Shown here: positions 16,414 to 25,013 of the stretch, piece by piece
Layout: the number at the start of each line of letters is the position of its first letter
How positions within the stretch are numbered: the first letter of the stretch is position 1
Notes under the pieces: model-generated
What the model saw: only the letters and a program-made list of their open reading frames with translations
Database searches by the model: none
What the model was told of the DNA's origin: nothing
Position numbers and translations under genes: made by a program
NCBI GenBank assembly: GCA_021776375.1
Contig: JAJFGA010000022.1
Coordinates: 1-64,000, forward strand
DNA from: Hyphococcus sp.
Lineage (GTDB): Bacteria > Pseudomonadota > Alphaproteobacteria > Caulobacterales > Parvularculaceae
DNA: 64,000 nt
Direction: 5' to 3'

Positions 16414-17565
16414 CTAAGCCAGCGGAAAGATAAAAAACGCCAGCGCCGCCGCCGTCAGCAGGGTCGCCAGAGTAATCATTCTCACATTGGATTTCCGACG
16501 GAGATGCAGCCCCACCGGAATGAGCAGAAGATTGGCGAGCGTAATGAACACCGCATAAGCCATCGTCGGCACAAGTTCGTCGAGAGGAAAGCCGCCGCCC
16601 GCGAGCCCTCTTGCCAGAAACGGCAGCGACACCGCCATATCAATCGACAAGACAAGGCCGATATAGGCTTTGGCGATATCGGACAGCGCGACCTCGCATG
16701 TGCGTAAGAGACTGATAGCCTTTGTGGTCAACGCAAAGCCGTATTCACGTCCGGCGATCAGGCCGAGAAACACGAACGTCGTGCTCATGGGAATGGAGTT
16801 GAGCTCTTTGAAGTAGAACAGGAGCGAGGCATAGGTGAAGTCGATAATCGTTGCGGAGCGGATGTCGGATACCGCGGTCTTCGATTTCAAAATCCGCTGA
16901 ACCGGGCCGCCATTATTAGCAAAAGTGTAGGCGAGAAGCGCGACGATGGCGAACATCGCGGTAAAGCCTTCGACTGCGGTTATCTCACGTGGGAGAAAAA
17001 CAAAAATATTGGCGAAATCCTGGATCAGCCATACCGACCACAAATAACCGGTCGTCATCCATTGTAGTAACACCCAGATGGGATGGTGTTGCTGGTGCAC
17101 CGTCTTTCGAAAAAACTTCTCAAGCGTATTAGAGGCGATGAGGAAAATCCCAAGGCCGACCGCAAAGGCGAGCCCGTAGCCGATCAGGGATTTTTGCAGC
17201 ATTGAGGTCAGGCCGCCGATGGAGGCGAAGACGGTAAGGACCATGAACGAGGTTGAGACCGGAACGCCGAACCGGGTGATGATTAATAGAACCAGCGGTG
17301 GCAGCGTATGATACCATTGAACCTCAATAGCCGGATATTTTTTGGCGTTGGATAGGCGTCCAAAGGACGGGTCCCCGTCATTGATCACCCAGCCATAGGA
17401 GAACGTCACGACAAGGATGATCGCGGCGAATAGAAACAGCCAGAACCAGTGCAGGCGGTTGTTGGAGCTGATGAAGGTGCCCAGCGTCTGCAGCGCGTCA
17501 TTGCCGACAACGGCGTAGGCCGCAAACAAAAACCCGACAATGGCAAAGAGAGAAATATCGAACAC
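16414..17565 (-). CDS. PiT-like multi-pass permease (probable phosphate transporter)
   Basis: The 383-residue protein has about ten hydrophobic segments. Two features recall the inverted repeats of PiT phosphate permeases: an N-terminal VVGNDALQTLGTFISSN (about 20-36, comparable to the GANDxxNAxGT motif) and paired loops GVPVSTSFMVL (about 100) and SIPMSTTFVFLG (about 255), like the PxST motif. The match to classical PiT is distant, so the substrate is provisional. An OprP-like porin gene lies divergently upstream, which supports phosphate or another oxyanion. Confidence 0.6.
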   Translation of the reverse strand: MFDISLFAIVGFLFAAYAVVGNDALQTLGTFISSNNRLHWFWLFLFAAIILVVTFSYGWVINDGDPSFGRLSNAKKYPAIEVQWYHTLPPLVLLIITRFGVPVSTSFMVLTVFASIGGLTSMLQKSLIGYGLAFAVGLGIFLIASNTLEKFFRKTVHQQHHPIWVLLQWMTTGYLWSVWLIQDFANIFVFLPREITAVEGFTAMFAIVALLAYTFANNGGPVQRILKSKTAVSDIRSATIIDFTYASLLFYFKELNSIPMSTTFVFLGLIAGREYGFALTTKAISLLRTCEVALSDIAKAYIGLVLSIDMAVSLPFLARGLAGGGFPLDELVPTMAYAVFITLANLLLIPVGLHLRRKSNVRMITLATLLTAAALAFFIFPLA

Positions 17566-17763
17566 GGCTGGAAGAATCCTCTAAACGGAAATTTAGCGTG
17601 CCTAATATCGGCGAGTCTTGAAGGTTTTGTGACAGAGTGGCGGTTTTGGCGCAGGCGGTGCGCCTCATATCGGGCCATAGTATTGAAGTCGCGCCCGCCA
17701 GCGTGATTGCACCACGGTTCATCGGGCGCAAAACCTGCGCTTTTCGCAGTTTCGGAGTGCGGG

Positions 17764-17785
17764 TTGTCAAAAAAGTATCATAAAA
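17764..17785 (+). promoter_or_regulatory. Weak Pho-box-like direct repeat before the porin gene
   Basis: TTGTCAAAAAA and GTATCATAAAA form two 11-base units in tandem, the spacing of a PhoB site. Each unit departs from CTGTCATAAAT at one or more positions. It lies 69 bases before the porin start. Confidence 0.35.
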
Positions 17786-17853
17786 CCTTCTTCAAAGTTT
17801 CATGGTTTCACCACGGGGCGCCAAAGTCTGGGGTGTGTCAAAGGCCTTTTCGT

Positions 17854-19053
17854 ATGGTGTTTCGAGTTGCATTTTGGACGGCTGGGGCGGTTTTCCTTTC
17901 CGCTTCGCTGGCGTTGGCGGGAGAGCCTGATTTCCCTCCGGCTGCTGCGCCAGTGTTGTCCGATGTTAATGTTTTTGGCCGCGCTGTCGCAGACTATGCC
18001 ATTGCCAGCGGGGACAGTTCCGACTTCGACATCAGCGGCGGCGAGTTGCGCACAGCACGCGTCGGACTGTCCGGAAAACTATACGGCCTGGCACAGTTTA
18101 AAGCTGAATTGAGCATCGATAATGATGGCGACGTCGCGCTGACTGACGCTTATGTGGAAACCAAAATTGGCGGTCCAAAGCTTCGCGTCGGTCAGTTTAA
18201 AACACCCAATTCCTTCAACGAACAAACATCATCGAAATTTACCCTGACCCATGCGCGCCCCGCTTTTACCGATACTTTCAGCCTTGATCGCCGTGTTGGC
18301 GTCGCGGTTTTGGAGAGCCGCGACGGGTTTAGCTATGCGCTAGGGATATTCGCCCAGAATATTGAAGGCGAGGAGACCTTTGGCGGCTATGCGGTGGCCG
18401 GGCGTTTCACGCTCGCGCCGCGATTTGGCATTGATGATCTGCAAACCCATTTGGGCGTTTCTGCGCGCTATCGAAAAGGCGACAGCGATCAGCCGTTCTT
18501 CAGGTATCGCCAGCGGCCGGTCTCCCACATTCCGGGGCGCATTCTGGCGACGGAACGGTTTACACCGTCGGACGTTTTCATCGGGTTTGAAGCTGCGACC
18601 GCAAAGGGGCGCTTCTGGGCCGCCGGAGAATATGCGCTGACTTTCCCGACCTGCGATGCTTGTCCGGGCGACGTTACGCTTTCCGGCGGCTATATTGAGG
18701 CTGGTTTTATGGTGAACGGAGAACCCACGCTCAAAGGGGAGCGATTTGATCGGCCAAAGATATTCAACGGCGTAGAGGAGGGCGGGCTTGGCGCCCTGGC
18801 CTTCGCGTTGCGAGTGGACACAATCGATCTTGAAAATGCGCCCGCTTCAGGCGGCGCGTATAATTCCTATACTATCGGCGGGGATTGGTGGCCGACCGCG
18901 CGCATCCGGCTCGGCGTCAACGGCTATATTGTCGAGGCTGACCTTGGCGAGACGACGGCGGGGCTGGATGCGGCTTTTGCAGGCGCGGTATTAGCCGGAC
19001 TTCGCGACGAAACAGTCCGCGGTGTCGCGTTTCGAGCCCAGCTTGATTTCTGA
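17854..19053 (+). CDS. OprP/OprO-like outer-membrane porin
   Basis: From ATG at 17854 the protein is 399 residues, with a signal peptide (VFLSASLALAG). The next region matches the phosphate-selective porin family: FDISGGELRTARVGLSGKL, GLAQFKAELSIDNDG, VGQFKTPNSFNEQTSS and LDRRVGVAVL. It ends in the aromatic outer-membrane signature AFRAQLDF. Such porins let phosphate or polyphosphate cross the outer membrane. An ATG 147 bases upstream would add a non-signal extension and is rejected. It is divergent from a PiT-like permease. Confidence 0.8.
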   Translation: MVFRVAFWTAGAVFLSASLALAGEPDFPPAAAPVLSDVNVFGRAVADYAIASGDSSDFDISGGELRTARVGLSGKLYGLAQFKAELSIDNDGDVALTDAYVETKIGGPKLRVGQFKTPNSFNEQTSSKFTLTHARPAFTDTFSLDRRVGVAVLESRDGFSYALGIFAQNIEGEETFGGYAVAGRFTLAPRFGIDDLQTHLGVSARYRKGDSDQPFFRYRQRPVSHIPGRILATERFTPSDVFIGFEAATAKGRFWAAGEYALTFPTCDACPGDVTLSGGYIEAGFMVNGEPTLKGERFDRPKIFNGVEEGGLGALAFALRVDTIDLENAPASGGAYNSYTIGGDWWPTARIRLGVNGYIVEADLGETTAGLDAAFAGAVLAGLRDETVRGVAFRAQLDF

Positions 19054-19124
19054 GTCAAAGAGCCACGCGCAAAGCGCCGACTCTATTCGAAAATATCTAA
19101 ATACTATGGGGGAAGTCTGGTCGA

Positions 19125-19304
19125 CTACTTGGTTGAGGCGAAGACCACAGCATTGCTGCAGTTGGCCCCGAAGCATTCATCAAAAATACCGCCATTTGAT
19201 GCCTGGCCAGAAGACACAGCCATCGGAACGGCCAGCGCAATCGCAAATAGCGCGGCAACCACATATAAAAATGGGCGTCTTACACTCTGATGGGGCTCAT
19301 ACAT
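19125..19304 (-). CDS. Small secreted peptide, 59 residues
   Basis: This frame reads ATG (19304) to TAG (19125). The N-terminus MYEPHQSVRRPF is followed by a strong hydrophobic core (LYVVAALFAIALAVPMAVSS) and a likely signal-peptidase site near SSGQA. The mature part would be about 24 residues with two Cys (DECFGANCSN), which could form a disulfide. A weak ribosome site (AGG about 10 bases upstream) precedes it. About 70 bases upstream lies a promoter-like pair with an embedded Pho box. I do not recognise the family. The signal sequence and the promoter make it more than a chance frame. Confidence 0.55.
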   Translation of the reverse strand: MYEPHQSVRRPFLYVVAALFAIALAVPMAVSSGQASNGGIFDECFGANCSNAVVFASTK

Positions 19305-19373
19305 AACGCTAACCTGTTCTTTTCTTTTTATTTTCTACCGTTTTCCAGAGGCTACACACGAAATGTGACACAA

Positions 19374-19402
19374 ACTATAAAAAACTGTCATTTATCTGTC
19401 AT
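19374..19402 (-). promoter_or_regulatory. Candidate promoter of the small secreted peptide gene
   Basis: Read on the minus strand, ATGACA (19402-19397) is separated by exactly 17 bases from TATAGT (19379-19374). Transcription would begin near 19367 and give a leader of about 60 bases before the ATG at 19304. The promoter elements overlap the Pho box. Confidence 0.5.
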
Positions 19403-19406
19403 AAAT
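19385..19406. promoter_or_regulatory. Pho box (PhoB binding site)
   Basis: CTGTCATTTAT and CTGTCATAAAT are two exact 11-base units in tandem, matching the PhoB consensus of two CTGTCAT repeats at 11-base period. On the plus strand a TATAAG (19421-19426) follows; on the minus strand a promoter for the small secreted peptide overlaps the box. Which direction PhoB would activate is not settled by the sequence. Confidence 0.72.
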
Positions 19407-19874
19407 ACCCTGTGGCTGTGTATAAGTCAATAAAAAGCGCAACGGTTGCGCAAAATCCTGATAACCATTTGATAGAAATAGATAATTAGGATTTGCGGGC
19501 GGTGATTAGAGTGGCTGCGCGCCACATAAACCGCGATATTTGTGAGCAAAAACTGACCAACAGGGGCCGGTCTTTAAGCTTGGGAAAAACGGATTGCGTG
19601 CTTGAGCCGGTGATTATCCCACTTCGATGGCGAGCGCTGAATGGCGGCATATGCAAATAGGCCCTCAGGGGAACCGCAAGCATGACGACGGATCGCGTAG
19701 AACGAAGAATGCTCCCGTGGGCCGTTTGCCGGAGAGCAATGGCCCTGCCGCAATAGCGGTCTATCGCCATCGCGATGAAGGATAATTGGGTGCGTTCACA
19801 GGACAATCCGCCCGGTGGACAAGGCGCCCGCAGCGCGGTTAATGCCCATGCGTAAGCCCGTCAGGAGAGACCCG
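19407..19874. other. Gene-free stretch between the Pho box and adhC
   Basis: About 470 bases with no supported gene. Frames on both strands (minus 19486-19806; a 50-odd-codon plus frame from 19627) have no family resemblance or good ribosome site. If PhoB activates rightward, an unannotated small RNA could lie here. The adhC ribosome site AGGAGAGA is at 19863-19870. Confidence 0.4.
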
Positions 19875-20987
19875 ATGAAAACCAGAGCCGCTATCGCTTT
19901 TGCGCCCAACCGGCCGCTGGTCATCGAAGAGGTTGATCTTGAAGGCCCGAAAGCCGGCGAGGTTTTGGTCGAGATCATGGCGACCGGCATCTGTCATACC
20001 GACGCCTATACGCTTGAAGGCAAAGATTCTGAGGGCATTTTCCCGTCCATTCTTGGCCATGAAGGCGCCGGCATCGTGCGCGAGGTTGGCGCCGGCGTGA
20101 CGAGCGTTGAGCCCGGCGACCATGTCATCCCGCTCTACACAGCTGAATGCCGGCAATGCAAAACATGCCTGTCGCAGAAATCAAATCTGTGTACGTCGGT
20201 TCGAGCGACGCAAGGAAAAGGCGTCATGCCGGACGGAACCAGCCGGTTCTCGTATAAAGGCGAGAAGTTGTTTCATTATATGGGCTGTTCGACATTTTCG
20301 AACTTCACTGTGCTGCCAGAGGTATCGGTTGCGAAGATCCGCAAGGATGCGCCGTTTGACAAAGCTTGTTATATTGGCTGCGGCGTTACCACCGGCGTTG
20401 GTGCGGTGGTTTGGACCGCGGGCGTTGAGCCGGGCGCCAGCGTCGTCGTCTTCGGCCTTGGCGGTATCGGTCTGAATGTTGTTCAGGGCGCAAAACTGGT
20501 CGGCGCGGATAAGATTATTGGCGTCGATATCAATCCCCGCCGCCGCGAGATCGCCGAGCAATTCGGCATGACGCAATTCATTAACGTAAACGACGTCGGC
20601 GCCAATAATGTGGTCGAAAAAGTCGTTGAACTCACCGGCGGTGGCGCAGACTATTCATTCGATTGTACTGGCAATACTGACGTTATGCGTCAGGCGTTGG
20701 AATGTTGTCATCGCGGTTGGGGCCAATCGATCATCATTGGCGTTGCAGAAGCGGGCAAGGAAATTTCAACGCGGCCGTTCCAGCTTGTCACCGGCCGTGT
20801 CTGGAAAGGCACCGCCTTTGGCGGCGCACGCGGGCGCACCGATACGCCGAAAATTGTCGACTGGTATATGGATGATAAAATCAATATCGATGATCTCATC
20901 ACACACACCATGCCGCTGGAAGATATCAACAAGGCGTTTGATTTGATGCATGCGGGGGAAAGCATCCGCTCGGTAGTAATTTATTGA
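19875..20987 (+). CDS. adhC: S-(hydroxymethyl)glutathione dehydrogenase / class III alcohol dehydrogenase
   Basis: The 370-residue zinc enzyme oxidises S-hydroxymethylglutathione, formed from formaldehyde and glutathione, with NAD+. It shows [14 protein letters not shown] at the start, the catalytic-zinc motif [12 protein letters not shown] (about 40-51), the structural zinc cysteines [15 protein letters not shown] (about 93-107) and the NAD fold [17 protein letters not shown]. The start at 19875 follows AGGAGAGA; an upstream GTG is in frame but adds residues unlike the family. Together with fghA it forms the glutathione-dependent formaldehyde pathway. Confidence 0.95.
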   Translation: MKTRAAIAFAPNRPLVIEEVDLEGPKAGEVLVEIMATGICHTDAYTLEGKDSEGIFPSILGHEGAGIVREVGAGVTSVEPGDHVIPLYTAECRQCKTCLSQKSNLCTSVRATQGKGVMPDGTSRFSYKGEKLFHYMGCSTFSNFTVLPEVSVAKIRKDAPFDKACYIGCGVTTGVGAVVWTAGVEPGASVVVFGLGGIGLNVVQGAKLVGADKIIGVDINPRRREIAEQFGMTQFINVNDVGANNVVEKVVELTGGGADYSFDCTGNTDVMRQALECCHRGWGQSIIIGVAEAGKEISTRPFQLVTGRVWKGTAFGGARGRTDTPKIVDWYMDDKINIDDLITHTMPLEDINKAFDLMHAGESIRSVVIY

Positions 20988-20995
20988 GACTGCAA

Positions 20996-21490
20996 ATGAA
21001 AACGCGCCGTATAGAGATTACCAATGCAACTGCTGATGGCGATGTTGCTGCGGTCCAGCTGTTGTTTCGGGACTATGCGGCCTTCCTCAAAATTGATCTC
21101 TGCTTTCAAGATTTCGAAGAGGAGATGGCGACCTTTCCAAAATTCTATAAATTGCTGTTGCTCGCTCGTGTTGACGGGCTTGCCGCCGCGGCGGTGGGGT
21201 TGAAGGACCTTGGCGACGGTATTTGTGAAATGAAAAGGCTATATGCGCGGCCGAATTTTCAAGGTCTGGGCCTCGGGCGGAGGTTATGTAGCGATTTAAT
21301 CGAACAAGCGCGCAGTCTTGGGTTTCGCTATATGCGTCTTGATACGTTAAAGCGTCTAAAACCGGCGCTTTCGCTTTATCATAAATATGGATTTGTCGAG
21401 ATCGAAAAATATTACGACAACCCGGAAGACGGCGTTGTTTTTATGGAATTGGATTTGCGGGCGGAAAATGAAGACACTGTCGATAGTTAG
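20996..21490 (+). CDS. GNAT-family N-acetyltransferase
   Basis: From ATG at 20996 (TTG at 20984 also possible) the 164-residue GNAT domain shows EMKRLYARPNFQGLGLGRRLCSDLIEQA (about 76-103, CoA loop) and ALSLYHKYGFVEIEKYYDN. It resembles small acetyltransferases near PhnO/YhfO. It sits between adhC and fghA and overlaps the fghA start by 23 bases, so it is probably translated with them. Whether it has a part in formaldehyde metabolism is unknown. Confidence 0.82.
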   Translation: MKTRRIEITNATADGDVAAVQLLFRDYAAFLKIDLCFQDFEEEMATFPKFYKLLLLARVDGLAAAAVGLKDLGDGICEMKRLYARPNFQGLGLGRRLCSDLIEQARSLGFRYMRLDTLKRLKPALSLYHKYGFVEIEKYYDNPEDGVVFMELDLRAENEDTVDS

Positions 21491-22337
21491 GACCTTCGGA
21501 GGAATTCAATCCGTCTTTTCGCATGCGAGTAAAGCATGCCGCTGCGATATGCGTTTTGCAGTTTTTACGCCGCCGGAAGATATCCACGGGGTGGGGCCGT
21601 TTCCGGTTTTATACTGGCTTTCGGGTCTGACTTGTACGGAGGAGAACTTTATCTCCAAGGCTGGCGCACAACGCGTTGCGGCGGAGTTGGGTATGGTGAT
21701 TGTCGCGCCAGACACATCGCCGCGCGGTGCTGATATCAATGAGAATGACGTGCCAGACGACCCCGACGGCGCCTATGATTTTGGGCTTGGCGCCGGCTTC
21801 TATGTGGATGCGACCGAGGCGCCATGGGCAACGCATTACAATATGTATTCTTATATTACCGAAGAGCTGCCGGCGATTATCGAGAAGGAATTTCCGGTCG
21901 ATGCGGCGCGCACCGGAATTTTCGGTCACTCCATGGGCGGCCATGGCGCACTGACTATTCATTTAAAAAATCCGAGAAAATATAAATCCTGTTCGGCTTT
22001 TGCGCCAATCGTCGCGCCGACAAGCGTTCCCTGGGGTGAGAAAGCGCTTTCAAACTATCTTGGTGCGGATAAAGACAAATGGGCTAGCTATGACGCTACC
22101 GCGCTGTTGACGGACCATGGCGCCAGTGAAGCACATATTCTGATTGATCAGGGAAGAGCGGATCACTTTCTTGACACTCAGCTAAAGCCAGAAATTTTTA
22201 ATATGGCGGCAGATAAAGCCGGACAAGCGCTGACCTTGCGCATGCAGGCCGGCTACGATCATTCCTATTATTTTATCGCAACCTTTATAGAAGACCATTT
22301 GCGGTGGCATCACCGAGCGTTAATGCAAGCGGCATAA
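21468..22337 (+). CDS. fghA: S-formylglutathione hydrolase
   Basis: The 289-residue alpha/beta hydrolase splits S-formylglutathione into formate and glutathione. The sequence gives FPVLYWLSGLTCTEENFISKAGAQ (oxyanion region), the nucleophile elbow FGHSMGGHGAL at about 152 and the catalytic His in YDHSYYF near the end, which matches esterase D/FghA. The start at 21468 (within the GNAT gene) gives the family N-terminus; the longer frame from 21387 does not. Confidence 0.93.
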   Translation: MKTLSIVRTFGGIQSVFSHASKACRCDMRFAVFTPPEDIHGVGPFPVLYWLSGLTCTEENFISKAGAQRVAAELGMVIVAPDTSPRGADINENDVPDDPDGAYDFGLGAGFYVDATEAPWATHYNMYSYITEELPAIIEKEFPVDAARTGIFGHSMGGHGALTIHLKNPRKYKSCSAFAPIVAPTSVPWGEKALSNYLGADKDKWASYDATALLTDHGASEAHILIDQGRADHFLDTQLKPEIFNMAADKAGQALTLRMQAGYDHSYYFIATFIEDHLRWHHRALMQAA

Positions 22338-22366
22338 ACGGCGCTCTTAACCTATGGAGACGTACG

Positions 22367-23536
22367 TTGAGTAAAAATACAGAACTATTTGACGCCTGGA
22401 TCCGTTCGTCTTTCGTGGAGATGAATTCCGCGCTCGAAGAGGTTTATTTCGCCCGTGAAAACCGCGCCGACGTTGAGGGCGTCGGCGATGATATCAAAAA
22501 GCAAATCCTTGATGAGGGGCGTGGCTACATCATCAAGCTGGTGGCGGAAGGCAACACCGATGAAGGTTTTGGCGCCGCCTTCGACCTTCTCGGCAATCTC
22601 GGACTTTATATGGCGGCGCTGCGTCGTCACGAGATGACCAATCCTGCGCGCGAACAAAAATCACCACATCAGGAAGCCTCCGCCCTCGGCATGCATATCG
22701 CAACATCGCTTGGCGTGACGCCGCGGTTCGCCACCAGCCATCTGTCGACGCATAACAGCGCGGTTGGCGGCGTGCAGAAGAGTTTCACATCGCTTAGGGA
22801 CGAATTTCTTTTTCTCGATTACAACACTTGCGGCATTCTGGCGTTTAAACGGGCGGCGGATGCGTTGATTAGAATTTTACCACTCGGCGTCTCGCATCCG
22901 GTGACGGCTGTACTCCTGAATGATGCGGCGGACGCCTTGCGGGCCGTAAAAAAATTCAACGAAAAACTATTTGGCGAGCTGGATACGGAACGTTTCTTTT
23001 TCTGTGTGCGGCCTTACTACAAACCCTACCGGGTCGGCCGGCATGAATATCGCGGCGCCAATGCGGGTGATTTTTCGGGCATAAACGAAATTGATATGTT
23101 GCTTGGGTTGTGCCGCGCGAATGATCCTTATTATTCGCAGCTTCTGGTCGATAAGATGTTGTTCATGATGCCTGCCGATCAGGCGTCTCTGCGCGATTGT
23201 ATGTCGAAGCGACCGCTGTTGGATCAATACCTTGATTGTGTTTCCTCTGCGGGCGAGGCATGGTTTCAAACGAACGCAGCTGCATTTCTTGAAGTCTGTG
23301 CACTACATGGCGAGATTGCCGCGCAGCATCACGACCAACTGGTTGAAAAATTTATTGCCGGACCAGCGGGCGCAATCTCAGGGACGCATCTCGATCAAGT
23401 CACCGCGAGCGGTCCGCCTTTGCCAGTTTTGCTCAATGCGCTGGAAGTGCTGCGCGATTTGCGAGTCGCCGCGAACCGTAGTGATATCACGACGAGCCAC
23501 GCGCAAATTGAGCAGCTACGAGATCTGGTTTCGTAA
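22367..23536 (+). CDS. PrnB/DUF1864-like protein (indoleamine-dioxygenase superfamily candidate)
   Basis: The start is TTG at 22367, placed six to seven bases after GGAGA. The 389-residue product is soluble and mostly helical. Conserved-looking blocks are TPRFATSHLSTHNSAVGG (about 115-132), RPYYKPYRVG then HEYRGANAGDFSGINEIDMLLGLC (about 210-245) and YYSQLLVDKMLFMMP. These recall the DUF1864/PrnB family, whose best-known member (PrnB) is a heme protein that rearranges chlorotryptophan in pyrrolnitrin synthesis. The gene follows fghA with a gap of under 30 bases. The match is from memory of the family, so the function stays open. Confidence 0.5.
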   Translation: MSKNTELFDAWIRSSFVEMNSALEEVYFARENRADVEGVGDDIKKQILDEGRGYIIKLVAEGNTDEGFGAAFDLLGNLGLYMAALRRHEMTNPAREQKSPHQEASALGMHIATSLGVTPRFATSHLSTHNSAVGGVQKSFTSLRDEFLFLDYNTCGILAFKRAADALIRILPLGVSHPVTAVLLNDAADALRAVKKFNEKLFGELDTERFFFCVRPYYKPYRVGRHEYRGANAGDFSGINEIDMLLGLCRANDPYYSQLLVDKMLFMMPADQASLRDCMSKRPLLDQYLDCVSSAGEAWFQTNAAAFLEVCALHGEIAAQHHDQLVEKFIAGPAGAISGTHLDQVTASGPPLPVLLNALEVLRDLRVAANRSDITTSHAQIEQLRDLVS

Positions 23537-23582
23537 ATACCGAGTGCGGCTCGCCGGATTGTTGGTTCAAATCTGGCGGGTG

Positions 23583-24353
23583 TTAAAAATCTGCATTAAA
23601 GCCAACGCCCCACCAAAAACCTCCGGCCTGCCTTGTGCCGAGAGTGGCGTCGTCGATCACGGCGCCGCCGGCAATGTCCGAGCCGCCATAGCGCACGCCG
23701 GTATAGATCGAACCCGTATCACTTAGCGTGTAAGAGAGGTTTGCCGATGCGGTTCCATAAAGGTAGTCTGTGCCGCCGGCATCATCGAAAACATAACCAA
23801 TATATCCGTCGACATCGAAACGGGTTTTTACCGATAGAGGAAATGCGTAGGCGATATTGCCTTGGATCGTTGTCGTGTCGAGAAAAAAGTCATGATAGAG
23901 ATAGACAGATGGCGCCAGCGGGACGTCAAATGCTAAGCCTATATAAGGCTCGACCGTGTTGGCGCCCAATCCGTCACCGTCTTCTCGGAGAACGTCGAAA
24001 AAGCCGCTCGCCAGGTCAGGGAAGGCGTAATAGGTGACGCCGACATCATAGCTGATAATGTCGTTTAGAGGCGAGGAATAACCTGCAACCAGGTCGAGTT
24101 CTTCTCCTCCCGGCGTTACAACAAGGTCGTCATCGCCAATCGGCAGGTTAAACCAGCTGTTTAGATAGAAGTTACCGAAGCTGATTTTTATCGCCGGTTG
24201 TATGCTGGTCTCGGCAAATTGTACGCCGCGAAATATATAGCGTGATTCAAACGCAACTGTTGTCGATACCTCTACAGATTCAGCGGTTGCAGTACTTATT
24301 GCTGACGTTGAAGCGCAAAGTGCGGACAATGCAAACAGGGCGGCGCGGCTCAT
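23583..24353 (-). CDS. TorF-family putative porin
   Basis: The 256-residue protein has a signal peptide (ALFALSALCASTSAISTATA) and repeated amphipathic strands. It contains the TorF/TIGR02001 features VSTTVAFESRYIFRGVQFAE near the N-terminus, YDVGVTYYAFPD and PYIGLAFDV, and ends GVGFNADF with a terminal Phe. It is an outer-membrane protein of unknown cargo. The gene is convergent with the PrnB-like gene. Confidence 0.8.
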   Translation of the reverse strand: MSRAALFALSALCASTSAISTATAESVEVSTTVAFESRYIFRGVQFAETSIQPAIKISFGNFYLNSWFNLPIGDDDLVVTPGGEELDLVAGYSSPLNDIISYDVGVTYYAFPDLASGFFDVLREDGDGLGANTVEPYIGLAFDVPLAPSVYLYHDFFLDTTTIQGNIAYAFPLSVKTRFDVDGYIGYVFDDAGGTDYLYGTASANLSYTLSDTGSIYTGVRYGGSDIAGGAVIDDATLGTRQAGGFWWGVGFNADF

Positions 24354-24658
24354 TTATCTCTCCTCGTGGTTAGTAACTAAATACGCTCTATACGGAGCAA
24401 AATGTATTTTGCGATATCAGCCTTATTGAAATTGCTGCAGCGCACAAGTTTTGCGTGTGTAAAATTCATATATAATTCTATAAATACAGAAAATAGCCTA
24501 TAAATTAGCAGTTAAAGGCTATATATAAGCAGAAACATCTAATATTCTTAATATAATTTCGCGGTGCGGCAATAATATATTGCGTTGCAGCGGTGCGCAT
24601 ATTACCGTCGCTGCCGAATCACGAATTGCTGCGTAATGGGTGAAAGGTATTTACACTG
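24354..24658. other. AT-rich intergenic region upstream of the P-II gene
   Basis: About 305 AT-rich bases separate the divergent TorF-like and P-II genes. TATAAT at 24471-24476 is a good -10 hexamer. I see no clear NtrC pair or sigma-54 -24/-12 element. No gene is supported here. Confidence 0.45.
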
Positions 24659-24997
24659 ATGAAATACGTAATCGCAATTATTAAGCCTCACAAGCTTGAA
24701 GACGTTCGCGCTGCGCTGACCGGGTTCGGCGTTGAGGGTATGACGGTGAGTGACGTTAAAGGATTCGGCCGCCAGAAGGGTCATAGCGAAGTTTACCGAG
24801 GCGCCGAATATAAAGTTGATTTTGTTCCGAAGGTTAAAATCGAACTTGCTGTTGAGGCGTCGCGCGTTGCCGCCGTGGTAGAGGCGATTAGAAATTCTGC
24901 GCGCACCGACCGTATTGGTGACGGAAAGATATTTGTTCTTGAGCTGGGCGAAGCGATGCGCGTGCGTACTGGCGAAACCGACGTTGCGGCGCTTTAG
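24659..24997 (+). CDS. glnK: P-II nitrogen regulatory protein
   Basis: The 112-residue protein is a complete P-II trimer subunit. The T-loop (GRQKGHSEVYRGAEYKVDFVPK) contains the uridylylation Tyr51 (in AEYK), and the C-terminal nucleotide-binding region TDRIGDGKIFVLELGEAMRVRTGE is intact. P-II senses 2-oxoglutarate and ATP/ADP and gates AmtB. The gene is followed by amtB after 16 bases, the classical glnK-amtB order, so it is named glnK rather than glnB. Confidence 0.95.
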   Translation: MKYVIAIIKPHKLEDVRAALTGFGVEGMTVSDVKGFGRQKGHSEVYRGAEYKVDFVPKVKIELAVEASRVAAVVEAIRNSARTDRIGDGKIFVLELGEAMRVRTGETDVAAL

Positions 24998-25013
24998 TTT
25001 TTTGGGGATAGGA

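Noticed and set aside
19627-19780. Short plus-strand frame downstream of the Pho box
   Set aside because: It lacks a ribosome site and any hydrophobic or conserved feature. Kept only as a reason to test for a transcript.
19486-19806. 106-codon minus-strand frame before adhC
   Set aside because: No signal, domain or ribosome site; composition like noncoding DNA.
24354-24658. Sigma-54 promoter or NtrC sites before the P-II gene
   Set aside because: Expected from biology, but no GG-N10-GC pair with proper flanks was seen.
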